Part shown: positions 24,640 through 35,792 of the stretch, piece by piece
How the letters are laid out: each line of letters opens with the position of its first letter
How positions within the stretch are numbered: the stretch's first letter is position 1
Assembly: GCA_015680685.1 (NCBI GenBank)
Contig: MNCI01034664.1
Location: 463,757-527,756 of the forward strand
DNA from: Gnetum montanum
Taxonomy: Eukaryota; Streptophyta; Gnetopsida; Gnetales; Gnetaceae
Length of the DNA: 64,000 bases
Direction: 5' to 3'
Position numbers and translations under genes: made by a program
The notes under the pieces: generated by a model
The model's database searches: none
What the model saw: the letters and a program-made list of their open reading frames with translations, nothing else
What the model was told of the DNA's origin: nothing

Positions 24640-27600
24640 AATGAGGTGTTGCTTCCACTATGGGCTCATGGAAAGGTTTAACTTGTTGTGTGTTTACCAA
24701 GTGCTTTTTGTTTAGGCTTTCAAGTTTGTAGATTAACATGACCCCATCAGAAAAAAATTTGTCAATTATATAAGGTCCCTTCCATAATGTTTGAAATTTT
24801 TTTTATTATGGAACATGTATGGGGTTCTATTAGAGGACCTTATCTCCAAGTTGAAATTTTTCTTTCCTTATTCTTAAGTCATGTTGTTGCTTGCTAAATG
24901 CCTTGTACACTTCATTTAAGGACAAGGCCATTAATTGGTTTTCATCTAGCATTTTAAGGTTGATCAATTATTCTCTTTGTCCTAGACTTAGGCCAAGATC
25001 CATTTCATAGGTTGTTGAAAGTGTATAGAGCTTGGATTGAATAGAAAGTTTTAGTAGTTTTCTGTACACTAGCTCTTTCCTAGGGAGAGTAGCCTATAGG
25101 GAGCTTCCATGTTGAGCAATAGTTCTAGAGAGCATCATTGAGTTTTATGCTCTAGTCTCTCCTATATTTGCTAATAGTTCTCATTCAAATCTTTGTAATC
25201 TTCCTATTAGTAACCTCTACTTGACCATTGGCTTAGTGGTGGTAGGGTGTTGTTAATTTATGTTCAACCCGCAAGCATTGCAAAGTGATGCCTATGAAAT
25301 GGGTTCCATTGTTAGAAATCAGTGTGCATGGCAACCCAAACCTATTTATAATGTGTTGCTAAAAAAATGAGTAGCAGTGAATGATGTACAATCAATGATG
25401 ATTGCTACTTCTACCCATTTAGTACAGTAGTCAATGACAATGATAATGTACACCTTCCCATTGAACATGGGTGTGATGGGACCTAGGAAGTCTATGCCCC
25501 ATATGTCAAAGGATTTTAGTGGTTGGATCCACTGTTGAGGTCCTTCCATTTGCATAGTCATCCCACCATCTTGTTGACAACATTCACAAGATTAGATAAA
25601 TTAGTGGAAATCCCTAAAGATTGTTGGCCAATAGTACCCTTCCATTAGGATTTTAATGGCCATGCATCTCCCTACATAGTGGCCTCTACAAGGGCCCTCA
25701 TGATCATCTTGAAGAATGCATAGTTAATCAATATTAGGGACATACCAATGAATTAAGTGCTTGATTTCCATGAAGCGCTTAAACTGATGAAGAAACTTTT
25801 GTTTCTTCCTATGGTCTAGATCTTGTGGCAACTCCTAAGTGCAAAGATAAGTAAGGATGTCATCGTACCATTTTGATTCTACAAGCACTTGGTCATTAAT
25901 TGATCCAACAAAGAGGAGTTCATCAAGAAATTGATTAGAGAGTGGGCTCTTCTCCTCTTTTTTATCCCATCTGAACTGAGAGAGATGATTGGCAATCACA
26001 TTCTCAGTCCCCTTTTGATCTACCATTGTAAGATTGAATTCCTACAAGATCACCAACCACCATAGGACACAAGGGCTCACCGTGGGCTTGTTCATCAGGA
26101 AGTGAATTGCACTATGCTTAATGTGTACAAAAACTTTGTACCCAAGCACATAGTGAATGAACTTTTCCAAAGCATATACCACTATCATTAGTTCTTTCTC
26201 CATTATGGTGTAATTGAGTTGTGCATCCACAATGCTTCAACTTGCATAGTGGATGTAATATGAATGTTTCTAATTGTCTATCTGTGTCAACATAGTTTCC
26301 AAGGCATGATTTGATGCATCCATCATGATATGAAATGGTCTAGACCGGTCTAGTGCTCATAGAAGTGGAGTTTCTACAAGTTTAACCTTCAGCTTTTAGA
26401 ATGCATCGTCACATTCCTTGGTCCAAACAAATGGAGCATCTTTCTCTGTTAGCTCAACCAATGGTTATGTGATCTTAGAAAAATTCTCTATGAATTGTCA
26501 ATAGTAACCATTGTGTCCAAGAAACAACCAAACAACTTTGACTGTTTTTGGTTAATAAGTTATTCCTTGGATGATCCTTATCTTTTCAAGGTCTACCTCA
26601 ATCATTGCTTGTGAGATTCTATGCCTAAAGACTATGCCCTCTTGGAGCATTAGATGGCTCTTTTTCCAACTGAGTCATAGGTTTGTCTCCACAAATCTTT
26701 TTAATACTTACTCAAAGTGGTCCAAGGCTTACTCAAATGTAGCACCATAAATGGAAAATTCATCATTGAATACTTCCATCCCACTACCAATTTGCTACTA
26801 AAAGATGCTCAAGACCAAGAGTTGGAATGTGGTAGGAGCATTACATGGACCAAAAGGCATCTTTTGATATGAAAAAGTCTCCCAAGGTCTCATGAATGTA
26901 ATTTTGCCCTAATCCTCTGGTGCAATTTGAATTTGGTAATAGCCACTATAACCATCCAAAAAGCTATAATAGTAATATCTAGAAATGGTATTCAACACTT
27001 GATCGACAAATGGTAATGGAAAATGATCTTTGAATGTTGCAATGTTCAATAGCCTAAAANNNNNNNNNNNNNNNNNNNNNNNNNNNNNNNNNNNNNNNNN
27101 NNNNNNNNNNNNNNNNNNNNNNNNNNNNNNNNNNNNNNNNNNNNNNNNNNNNNNNNNNNNNNNNNNNNNNNNNNNNNNNNNNNCCTCCCCCCACGCCATC
27201 TTTCTTTAGCAAAATCATGAGTGGGCTAATCCACTTAATATCTGCAATAGGATAAATGAACCTTGCCCTGAGGAGTTGTTCTATTTCTTCCTTAATGATT
27301 TACTTTAATTTGGGATTCAACTGCTACTATGGCTATTTCCTTGGCTTCATGGTTGGATCGGTAAAGATACGATGTTGGCATATTCATGGATCAATCCCAG
27401 CAAGTTCAGGATATGACCAAGCAAAGGTTGTTGGCCATCTATCAACCACTTTCAACAGTTTTTCTTTTTATTCAAAAGCAAGTTTAGCATTCATTATAAC
27501 TAGCTTTCCATTTTTTAGAAATGCATATTCTAGGCCAGCAATTAGAGTTTTTAACTCTAGGGGCTCTTGTTTAAAATTTTAAGGGATTTCCAACTCTCCC

Positions 27601-28270
27601 CAATAGGTATTTTCATTTTTTTCATTAGAGAGTTGGTGATGAACTTGCTCCAATTCATCCATGCCTGTGACATAAGCACATGTTAGTCTTTCAGTCGATT
27701 TTATGCAAATTGTGTTGCTCTCAGCATTAGCTATTAGCCATTGGGTATCCTCTTGTTTTGTAGATGCTATGTATAGGCACCTTTGAATATTTGCTTCATT
27801 TGCACATTTCTTACATGCAATAATGAATTCTTTTCATGAACTAGAGTTTCTACATGTAGTTGCACCATATATCGCTATACACAATGCATGGAACTCGTTT
27901 CTTCTCAATCTTTCCAAATGCATTTTTCTTGAAAATTTTCAAGGAAAGATCTCTAATGTCCATTCTTGCATCAATAGTACTTAGCCATGCCCTTCCCATA
28001 ATGATTGAAAAATCTCCCTTACAAGTCTCAACTTTGATCACTAGGAAATTAGTAGAATAAGAGCACCCACAAACAATGGTTACAATATCTTCTACCAATC
28101 CCAATGGAACAAAGATGGACTAGTCTACCAATTCTAATCTAATATTGCTCTTCTTGAGGGGTGGCAAGTTCTAGGTAGTATACATTTCATGGAAAATCAT
28201 ATTAACACCAGAACCTAAATCCAGAAGAGCTTTGCATGGTTTATTCCCAACAATCTACAAATAGATAAGG
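24640..28270 (-). pseudogene. pol: RT-B pol: protease, RT, RNase H, integrase
   Basis: Domains read on the minus strand in this order. Protease near 28190-28260 has LLDLGSGVNMI, the active site of plant retropepsins, with IIMGRAWLSTI following. RT has DHFPLPFVDQ and YSGYYQIQIAPED at about 26909-27050. The catalytic box is FNDE near 26755, so one metal-binding Asp is Glu. RNase H at 26042-26230 has DAQLNYTIMEKELMIVVYAL. Integrase has WGIDFLGPI and VIDYCTKWVEV (25390-25520) and the NGQVEVTNRK region with the third acidic residue near 25225. Stops and frameshifts are spread throughout, and 124 N bases fall in RT. Family order and motifs are firm; activity is lost. Confidence 0.9.
27060..27183. 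other. Assembly gap (N run)
   Basis: 124 unknown bases within the RT region of RT-B. Confidence 1.
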
Positions 28271-28289
28271 GAATTTCTAGGATCAGCTA

Positions 28290-30792
28290 ATTTCCTCAAA
28301 AGGTTGCTAGCCCAAATCCAGTTAGATACAACATGAATTAACATAATAGTGTGAATCTTGAGAGGAATTTGGTTTGATGGGCTATATATTTGATGATTTT
28401 TAGAGGATGAGGAAGGAGCAAGGTGACCAGCTGCATGAGTTTATGAGGGCTTAGGAGGGTTGATGGGTTGGAAGAATGGTCGTTTGTGAGATGTAGGTTT
28501 CAAACCACTTGATTGATTAACTAGTTGTAGATTAATAATCCTTATAGTATTACATTATTACAAGTGAGCTAGAAGCTCACCCTACATGAATGAAGCAAGA
28601 GATAGTTATGTTGAGGATGGAAGAATAGCTACAGGCACATGATGAAGGTATGAATGAAATATGGGATGCCCCATATGAGTTGGAGAATGAATTTAGTGAT
28701 ATTTAGGAGGATGCTAGAAAGAAGAAATGTGACTGGAAGAGTCACATGGAGGAAAGGGTTGCTAAACATAGTACCCATATGGATTTGGCTACCCATAAGG
28801 GTATTGTTGTTGTGGTGGTGGCATACCCCATGACTATGGTCGCTGCCATTGCTAATACTACTCATATGATTGTGGTGGAGTTCCACTTGGATAATAACGT
28901 TGTTATTGATGGAACTACTTGGGATTGCCTTGAAGATAAGATAATCTTTTGGGTATTTTCCTTTTTTATAGTCATGGATTCATAGCATACACCTTATATC
29001 CCTGTAAGTGTGACACAATAGGGCAACATCCCATAGGATGTTCATAGTGGCAAATGTCACATCCACCGTCATCATCTGACTCAATCTCCACAACTTCTTT
29101 TATTGTAGTAGCTTCGCCCTTGCCCCTTTGATAGGCACATTCAGCTTCTTTCTACCTCTGACAATCATGATCACTACTTTTCTATCTTAATTCTTCTGCA
29201 ATTTTTAGAGCATTTTGGAATTTTTCATCCAACAAATCCCACATTTTATCTACCTTGATTGAAATTTCAAACATAGATTTTTGGATTAGTAAGGTCTTTT
29301 GTTGCATCACCTTATCAAGAGGTGACTCCTCCTCACTACCATAAAAGTAGACCTCCTTCTTTCTAATGGAATGATCCCTATTATATTCATCTACACTTTC
29401 ATGTTTCCTTAACTTTTCTTCTTCTTTTTCTACCTACTAAATCAACCTTTGTATCTAACAGGATCTTAATTCTAATAGTCTTCCTTGGGCATAGACACCA
29501 AGGGTTCTCCATGTTTCTAAGCAAAGCCCATCTATGATGTGGCGAAGTTGTTCCCTCTAAGAGTAACCATGGCCAGGGTATCATTGTAATAATAAATAAT
29601 ATCTATCCATGGTAGCATCCAAGGGTTCATGTGTTCCTTGTTTCCAACCTTGGATTTTCCTTCACATGTTTGACTCTCTAGAATATTTTTAATACTTGTC
29701 ATTAAATAGTTCTAGCATTATACTCCATCAATGGATTAACTCTGGTTCCAGAGACTAGTACCAGCTTTTTACTTCCTTGATGAGTGTTTTAGGGAATAGC
29801 TTGAGATTTTGCCAATCATTTTCAATATTTTTTTAGGCACAATCGTCACAAAAGGCTTGTAGATGCATTTGAGGATATGAGTAATATCCTCCCTCAAATT
29901 TGGGGATATTATTCATGTCCAATCGCTTGATTCAGCTAGCTTGCACGTGCCAGGTAGGAATTCTAACAACCTTTGTGATGTTGAGCATATTTCAAGTGGC
30001 TAGCAGAGGTTATTGTCATGATCTTGATGATGCCTGTGATGTCCTCTATCATTCCTTTGTTCATGGTGATCTCTACAATTATCATTGTTGTCCCACCGCT
30101 TGCAGTTCTTTTTAGATTCGGAGGAGGAAGCTAATCCAGATGAAGAGGATGAAGAGGAAGGAGGATTGCCATCACCATGGTGTCTACCACTTCCTCTATG
30201 TTTATCATGGCCATGATCTTTAGAGTGATCATCATTATTCTTGTCCAAGTTCCCACTTCGACTCCCTTTCCTAAAGCTCCCACAACCATGGGACTCACTG
30301 TTACCAGAACCCAAATTGTTGATTACTAACTTATGATTTGGGTTGGGTCCCCTTCACTAGAGTCAAGAGGTGAAGAGTCTACATGTTGAAAACCCTAAAA
30401 AATAGGTTCCTCATCATCCTTTTGATTTACAAGGATAAGGGGTTAGTGAACCATTTTCCCTTCATGGCTTCATGGTGCTTTTGTTGTTGCCGATCTCATT
30501 TGCATTATGTCTCAATGAGATGATAGTCTCGAAAGTCATGATCTTCCACAACATACTCCCCATGAAGCTCCTTAATTTCCAACCTTGTGAGAGTTTGGAA
30601 CAACATCTTGGAAATAGATCGATCAGGTGGCAACACAATGTTTCCCTCCATGTCTCACCACTACATTTGTTCATCCTAATGGTGGACATATGTGAAATTG
30701 GACACAAACTAATCAGGATGAGTGTATATTACTCTGCATTCTTATGGTATTGTTGACTTAGAATCATCTCACCTATGAGAAGAAGAAGACAT
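28290..30792 (-). pseudogene. gag: RT-B gag, decayed
   Basis: The start at 30792 encodes MSSSSHR. The N-terminal part (30000-30314) is rich in Asp, His, Arg, Gly and a run of Ser. The capsid-like core at about 29470-29990 includes LKLFPKTLIKEVKSWYQSLE and downstream LGVYAQG. The nucleocapsid knuckle at 29023-29061 is intact with CX2CX3HX4C spacing (CDICHYEHPMGCC). An Asn/His-rich tail follows at 28629-28886. It lies between the primer site and pol, as expected for gag. In-frame stops occur in the core. Confidence 0.85.
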
Positions 30793-30932
30793 TTTTGTTA
30801 GAAATAGTTTCTCAGTGTGCTTGTAGTATAGTTTTGATTAATTGTTATGATTTAACTTTGTCAAGTTTATTTCAATGATGTTGAGTAATTTTCACTAATT
30901 CTAGATTAATAGTGCATGGTATTGGCTAAGAA

Positions 30933-30950
30933 TCCTTAGCAACAATGCTA
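30933..30950 (-). promoter_or_regulatory. RT-B primer-binding site (tRNA-Asp), heavily decayed
   Basis: The plus strand reads TCCTTAGCAACAATGCTA. Plant tRNA-Asp 3' end is TCCCCGGCAACGGCGCCA. All seven differences are C-to-T or G-to-A. One base separates it from the 5' LTR at 30952. Confidence 0.8.
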
Positions 30951-30951
30951 A

Positions 30952-31815
30952 TGATAAGCAGTGAGGTACCCTTACACCCAACCATATGAATCACTAAGGC
31001 ATTCACACATAATCCGATCAAATTCCATGGATTCCTAGTGTTTTCATACACATGATTTAATCTAGGAGGTGAATCTAATTCTGGAATGATTTTTGTCTTT
31101 CCAACTACACCTATGAGACTCAATTGTACGGTTAAGTGTAATTAATGCACATGATTTTTATTATTTTATATTTTTTTCACCTAAGGTTGGTAATAGATTG
31201 AGAATAAATTGATTAACTAATTCAACTAATTTAATCGCTAATTAATAACTAACTATCCTAACATAAGCATCCGGTCATGCTTTTCATACACATCTTGAAC
31301 ACGTACAACACTATTAGGTGACCAAGTGTTAAGCACTACTAGGATTACCAAGTGTTATACATATGCTTGAAGTGGTCGTACTTGTGTATGCTAATCTATT
31401 TAGCTTAATTAATTAATTACTTAAAGTCTTCATCATTATATCTTAATTAATTTCTTAATTAATAAAAATAATAAATGCATAAATAAATCATTAAGCTAGT
31501 CCAAGTGTTGCAAGGTTTATCAAAAGGCTTATCTTTATTACTGCACATACTGTGATGCTCAAGTACAACAATGCTCGAATAAAGATTTGTACACTCCTGG
31601 ACTCTTGCTATAAGCACTTAGAAAATTATTGTATCTCTTACAAAAACAAATTGCAAGAATTACGCTAGCAACTAAAAATCTAACTCCTCATTAACACGGT
31701 TGGGGTGCTATATTTATAAACCTATTAGGGTGCCACATCAATGGGTACACATCAACATGGAAAACCCTATGTCAATGGGATCCCATCAACATAGCCAACC
31801 AAAGACACTTCATCA
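30952..31815 (-). repeat. RT-B right LTR (5' LTR)
   Basis: 864 bp, TGATAAG (mutated TGATGAG) to CTTCATCA, with a TATA-like box near 31711-31719 (minus strand TATAAATA). It directs transcription leftward. Confidence 0.93.
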
Positions 31816-31820
31816 ATGTG
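31816..31820. repeat. Target site duplication of RT-B, right
   Basis: ATGTG, identical to 18597-18601. Confidence 0.95.
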
Positions 31821-31896
31821 TGACTTAAAATATTAATATTTTTAAAAAGATAAAAATGATCATTTATAATATAACTAATCTAGATAACTAGCACCA

Positions 31897-31914
31897 TCCT
31901 TGGCAATGGTGCTA
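31897..31914 (-). promoter_or_regulatory. RT-C primer-binding site (tRNA-Asp)
   Basis: TCCTTGGCAATGGTGCTA on the plus strand matches 13 of 18 bases of the tRNA-Asp 3' end. All mismatches are C-to-T. It is one base from the LTR at 31916 and preceded by the leader phrase ATAACTAATCTAGATAACTA shared with RT-E and RT-F. Confidence 0.85.
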
Positions 31915-31915
31915 A

Positions 31916-32590
31916 TAATGAGCAATGGGTATCCCCTACGCCCAACCATATGAATCATAGGTGTTCATGTGCAATTCTATTAAATTTGGTGGATGGGACT
32001 AGTGTGGTATCTAGATTTTTAAGCATTGATCGTAGGTCACTATCTTCTCACTTGGACTAGTAATGACTTTATAACGTATGGTTTAATCCAAAGTGAGGCA
32101 TATGATTATGATATTGTTGGGGCCTTAAACTAACCTTAAGAATAACATAGAAATTATTTATTTAATCTAATTAATAATAATAAAGTAAATTTTAAGCTAG
32201 CCTAAGGGTCATGAGTGTCTATTTCTAGCTTGTCATACATGTCCTAAACTCACGTATCCACTACTAGGATGATCAAGTGTTATGCTACTAGACGAACCAA
32301 GCAATAACATTCCTAAGATTACCAAGTGAGTATGTGTTTACGCTCAAAACTAATTGTGTTCATTTTGCCAATTGATTAATATGCATGGAAATGTAAATGT
32401 TAAATATGTTCATTGAAAGTAAATTACATTAAAAGTAAATCTATTCTCAGTGAAAGTGCTATAATGAATATGAATCAATCTCAATCTTATTGTCATTCAT
32501 GAAATATGTCTAGGTACAGTGCCACTCGAATAAGACATTGTAAAACTAACTCAAATCCATACTGTGGGCTCTCACTGATTGTTTACTAAG
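31916..32590 (-). repeat. RT-C right LTR (5' LTR), truncated
   Basis: Starts TAATGAG (mutated TGATGAG) and aligns with 12715 onward until about 32590. About 250-300 bp of U3, including the TATA region, is missing, so this LTR could not drive transcription. Confidence 0.8.
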
Positions 32591-33449
32591 AGTTAATTCT
32601 GAGTTAATTCTATCTTTAGATTTTATTTAGCTAAGCGATTTTTTGTACTTCTATCCTATGAGTTAATTCTTATTTCCTTGCTTTATCCTAGTTGCTTAGC
32701 TAGTGGTAAAGATTGTATTGTACCTAGCATATTATTCTTGGAACCATTAAATCACTTGAATAGCTCTAGGTTTAGCAATTATTGTGGCATCTTTCAACTA
32801 TTTTGAAATAGCTTTGGTTGCTTGTTCATGTTGAAAATAGCATATTTCAAATTGATTGTTTGATCCAAAGGATTTAACAATTTATGGCATTATTGATTGA
32901 TTCAAAAAAACTTTAGTTTTGAAAGTATTTACTCTTGTCAATAGTACCTCATTTCAATGTGTAAGATTCTATGCAATTCTACTATTTTACTTTCCAAAAT
33001 CCATTGAATCTTGCTTTGTTTTCAATTTTCCTATGGAATTTTCTCTCTTGGAAAGATTGGTAATAGATTTTGTGGAATTACACTTAAGCATTAGATGAAA
33101 GGTTATATTGCATAGGTAGCATATAATCTAGACTACATAGACTCGATAGCTTTGATAGAGTGGGAAAATTTTACTCACTTGAAAAATGATGTAAAGATGG
33201 CTGAATCTTTTGATAAAACTATTTTATATCTATTTAACTCTTGGTACATAATATTGTGAGATTTATAACTTATATTAACCAAAAACACATAGTTTTCTCT
33301 ACAACCACCGAGTTTATTTAAACATATCTAAGACTTGGTATTTCCAAAGACCAACAAACACCTAAACACAGGTTTAAAAGAATCCTTATCCTTGTGATTT
33401 TCATCATGGGGAAGAGGATAATGTTGGTGGTCCAAAATAGGCACCAACA
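32591..33449. other. Right part of the 29-kb block, no gene seen
   Basis: AT-rich, starting with three GAGTTAATTCT phrases (32590-32670). It ends with the inverted pair TGTTGGTG/CACCAACA (33422-33449), which abuts the resumed RT-D integrase. No open frame of note. Confidence 0.45.
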
Positions 33450-33960
33450 CTTTCCCTATAAGCTAGGGTATAGAAAGTTACCCAAACTTCTAATTCATAC
33501 TGAACTTTGTATACTCACAACTACATGTGACCTTGACTTGAACATCAACTTGACATAAAAAGAAAGACTAATGGCACTTAACATACTCGATGAGAATTGA
33601 AGAATATCTTTGATGAAGAATGAAGTGCACAAGGAACATCACAAACAACATCATGAAACTCGAATAAGAAAAGTTGCATTTTAACCAAGAGATAATGTTC
33701 TTTATTAGAATCCCATGCATGTGCTACAATGAACTAAGTTCCAAATATTATGAAAAGGATGTTACATTATACACTTAACTTTTCCTTCTGGGGCTATTAC
33801 AATTTACCATTCAACAACCCTTTAAAAACACATGTTGGTTAACATCCAACAACTAAAATCCTTTATAGACTTCTAGGTTACCAACTACAACCACAACATC
33901 TTAATACAAGGTAAAGCTCACTTCATTTTTTGAATCTCCTCCTTTCAACTTAGCTTGGGA
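33450..33960 (+). pseudogene. pol: RT-D integrase, C-terminal part
   Basis: Resumes where 4199 stops. Against RT-B the matching runs are a CCCTATAAGCTAGGGTAT segment (SPYKL-Y-like residues), a GAAGTGCACAAGGAACATCAC segment and ACTCGAATAAGAAAAGTTGC, then CCCATGCATGTGC near 33713-33725. The same order and spacing are seen on the minus strand of RT-B between about 25130 and 24700. It is decayed and out of frame in places. Confidence 0.75.
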
Positions 33961-34809
33961 GAGAAGACCATCTATCATAATACCTTGGATAGAATGAAAA
34001 GTTTTTATTCTTTTTTATTTTATGTCATTTTTATACATTTTTCATTTTCTTTATCTTTTGATGTTTTTGTATATATTTTACTTTTACTATTTGACTTTAC
34101 TTTCCCTTTTAATTTTATATTTTTTCTTCTTTTCTTACAATATCTAATCTTATTCCATTATTGTTAGGAATTTTGATGTAGCTATCAAGATTATAACTAT
34201 CCATTCAAGCCAACTTTATTTTTGGATTATTCTCTCTACTAACAAATAATTAATTTTTTCATGGTACCAAGTAGTAAATAACACCCATTCATCCAATCTA
34301 TCCCATAATCAGATCTGTATCATGGTAGCATAATGGGTCTTTTACACTAATAATAACATGTAATCTCATTACCCAATGAACTAGGAAAGGATCAAGTGGG
34401 AATGGAAAAGGGTGTGATCTCAAAGAGATTTGTTGAGTTCTCTTCTTAACTTCCTTCTTAAGTCCTATGATTCCTCATGATATGTATCATCACTTCTTTT
34501 GTAATCCAAAAAAATGGGAATAAAAACACCTCTCTAAATATCTCTTAGAATATAGGCACTAGTTACCAAATTTCTTCCTTAAAAATCTCTAACTACTTTC
34601 TTATTCTCCTTTTTTCTGCTCTTAGAGTGATGATCATTGTCTATGATTTTTCTAGACTCATGATTGTAGAAAAGGAGGAATACATTAATGTGAAGCCACT
34701 ACTAATGGTATGGACATTGTCTAGACTCTAAACGGATGGGTATCTAGATGACCTTAATCATGCATTCCACAAAGGATCTCTTACAGCTATGATATGGGTT
34801 CTCCTTTTC

Positions 34810-34812
<3 letters not shown>

Positions 34813-34849
<37 letters not shown>
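34813..34849. repeat. (CT)n microsatellite
   Basis: About 18 uninterrupted CT units. Confidence 0.95.
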
Positions 34850-34850
<1 letters not shown>

Positions 34851-35042
34851 AATGCACACTTCATTCTCTCACCTCACCACCTAGTACCATCATCATCTAC
34901 TAATTTTTGTTTGTAGACTACATGATCCTAGGACAATTTCTTTTAACAGTATGATGTTTAACTTGAATCACCACTTGATATCAAAGATTTCTATAGACTC
35001 CTTATGATGTGGTTATATAAGGGCATTTTAGGCATCAACCTA

Positions 35043-35064
35043 TTTTGGGGAGGACACATTTGCA
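35043..35064 (+). promoter_or_regulatory. Conserved spacer purine motif (RT-D copy)
   Basis: Plus strand TTTTGGGGAGGACACATTTG, followed by CAT. It is in the same orientation relative to the element as the copies in RT-B, RT-C, RT-E and RT-F. Confidence 0.5.
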
Positions 35065-35792
35065 TAGCTTCTAGTTTGACAATCTTGATAATCTACATTG
35101 TCCAATTTTGTGCTTATTTTGTTTTAGAAAACATTTTCTATTTACCCATTTCAAATTCTTAATTTGATTCAATTCATTAACCAAAACCTCCTAAGTTATT
35201 GTTGCCTTAGTTCCATAGCTTTTTGGCTTTCATTTGGCTCTTATTTCATCCCTAAACTCTTTGAGATTCCCTTATATTTTTAATTGGAAAAAATGGTTGT
35301 GAATGGCTACATCAATGCAACCCCATTGACACATCCCTATTAGCACATTATAAAAATATTATATCTACATGTGAAACTTAGTTTCTTCTTTCACATTTTA
35401 CCTCAAACACAAAGAGAGTTTCTATAAGTTTTCAAAGCCTCGAACCTTCCCAAAGCCATAACTTCCTCACCACTTACTTGTTTTCACCTATTTTTTTATT
35501 CTTGAGCTTCCAAATATATGCTTAATGTTGTGGGGGCATTAATGTTAGGATTTGACAAATATTTTTCTAACACCTTGCAAATTAGATATTAAAATAATGA
35601 TCCTAAGAACTAATACCAAAAATTGACTTTTTTTAAGTAGAAATAAAATAATAATAAAATATTCTCATGTGCTTGTAAGGCTTAATGATAAAATTTCAAA
35701 ATTTTCTACCAAACTTAACCCACACAAATGATTGAAAGATATCCAAACTTAAAAGGTTTAAATTAAAATGACTAATCTAGGGTTATTTTTAG

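Larger units (their letters stand above)
18602..31815 (-). mobile_element. RT-B: near complete Athila-like Ty3/gypsy retrotransposon (13.2 kb)
   Basis: LTRs are at 18602-19480 and 30952-31815, with a perfect 5-bp duplication (ATGTG) outside. In the direction of transcription the order is 5' LTR, tRNA-Asp primer site, gag, protease-RT-RNase H-integrase, spacer, third ORF, polypurine tract, 3' LTR. The RT stretch with DHFPLPFVDQ and FLDGYSGYYQIQIAPED is typical of the Athila branch. Length and an extra ORF after pol also fit that branch. It inserted into RT-C, so it is younger than RT-C. Its frames carry many stops, so it is not autonomous now. An N-run at 27060-27183 lies in RT. Confidence 0.93.
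12715..32590 (-). mobile_element. RT-C: gag-only LTR retrotransposon, interrupted by RT-B
   Basis: Left LTR 12715-13641, polypurine tract 13642-13652, spacer, gag 15943-18580, a short leader, primer site 31897-31914 and right LTR 31916-32590. RT-B is inserted at 18601/31816 in the leader. Without RT-B the interior is about 5 kb and holds no protease, RT, RNase H or integrase and no recognisable third ORF. The layout matches RT-E and RT-F. The right LTR lacks the U3 end, so no target duplication can be read. Confidence 0.85.
4200..33449. mobile_element. 29-kb inserted block splitting the RT-D integrase
   Basis: The block is bounded by the two halves of RT-D integrase. Flanking 5-mers are ATCTC (4195-4199) and CTTTC (33450-33454), an imperfect candidate target duplication; the same place in RT-B reads CTCTC. 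The right end has TGTTGGTG...CACCAACA (33422-33449), a form common at plant LTR ends. After RT-A, RT-B and RT-C are removed, the block's own sequence is 4200-5707, 11147-12714 and 32591-33449. I could not match its two ends to each other as LTRs, so its class is unknown. Confidence 0.55.
33961..35792 (+). other. RT-D spacer between pol and third ORF
   Basis: Non-coding. The T-rich stretch at 34005-34150 mirrors the A-rich stretch of RT-B (24400-24560) in opposite orientation. AAGAGATTTGTTGAGTTCTC near 34418-34437 matches RT-C near 15325-15345. It contains a (CT)n run at 34813-34849 and the conserved purine motif at 35043-35064. Confidence 0.6.

Noticed and set aside
30000-30314. His/Asp/Ser-rich 104-codon frame as a stand-alone gene
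   Set aside because: It is in the direction of, and directly before, the RT-B gag core, so it is the gag N-terminal region and not a separate gene.
33955-34167. 70-codon Phe/Leu-rich frame, membrane-protein-like
   Set aside because: It is the T-rich spacer of RT-D. The equivalent A-rich/T-rich stretch exists in RT-B, RT-E and RT-F without a conserved frame.
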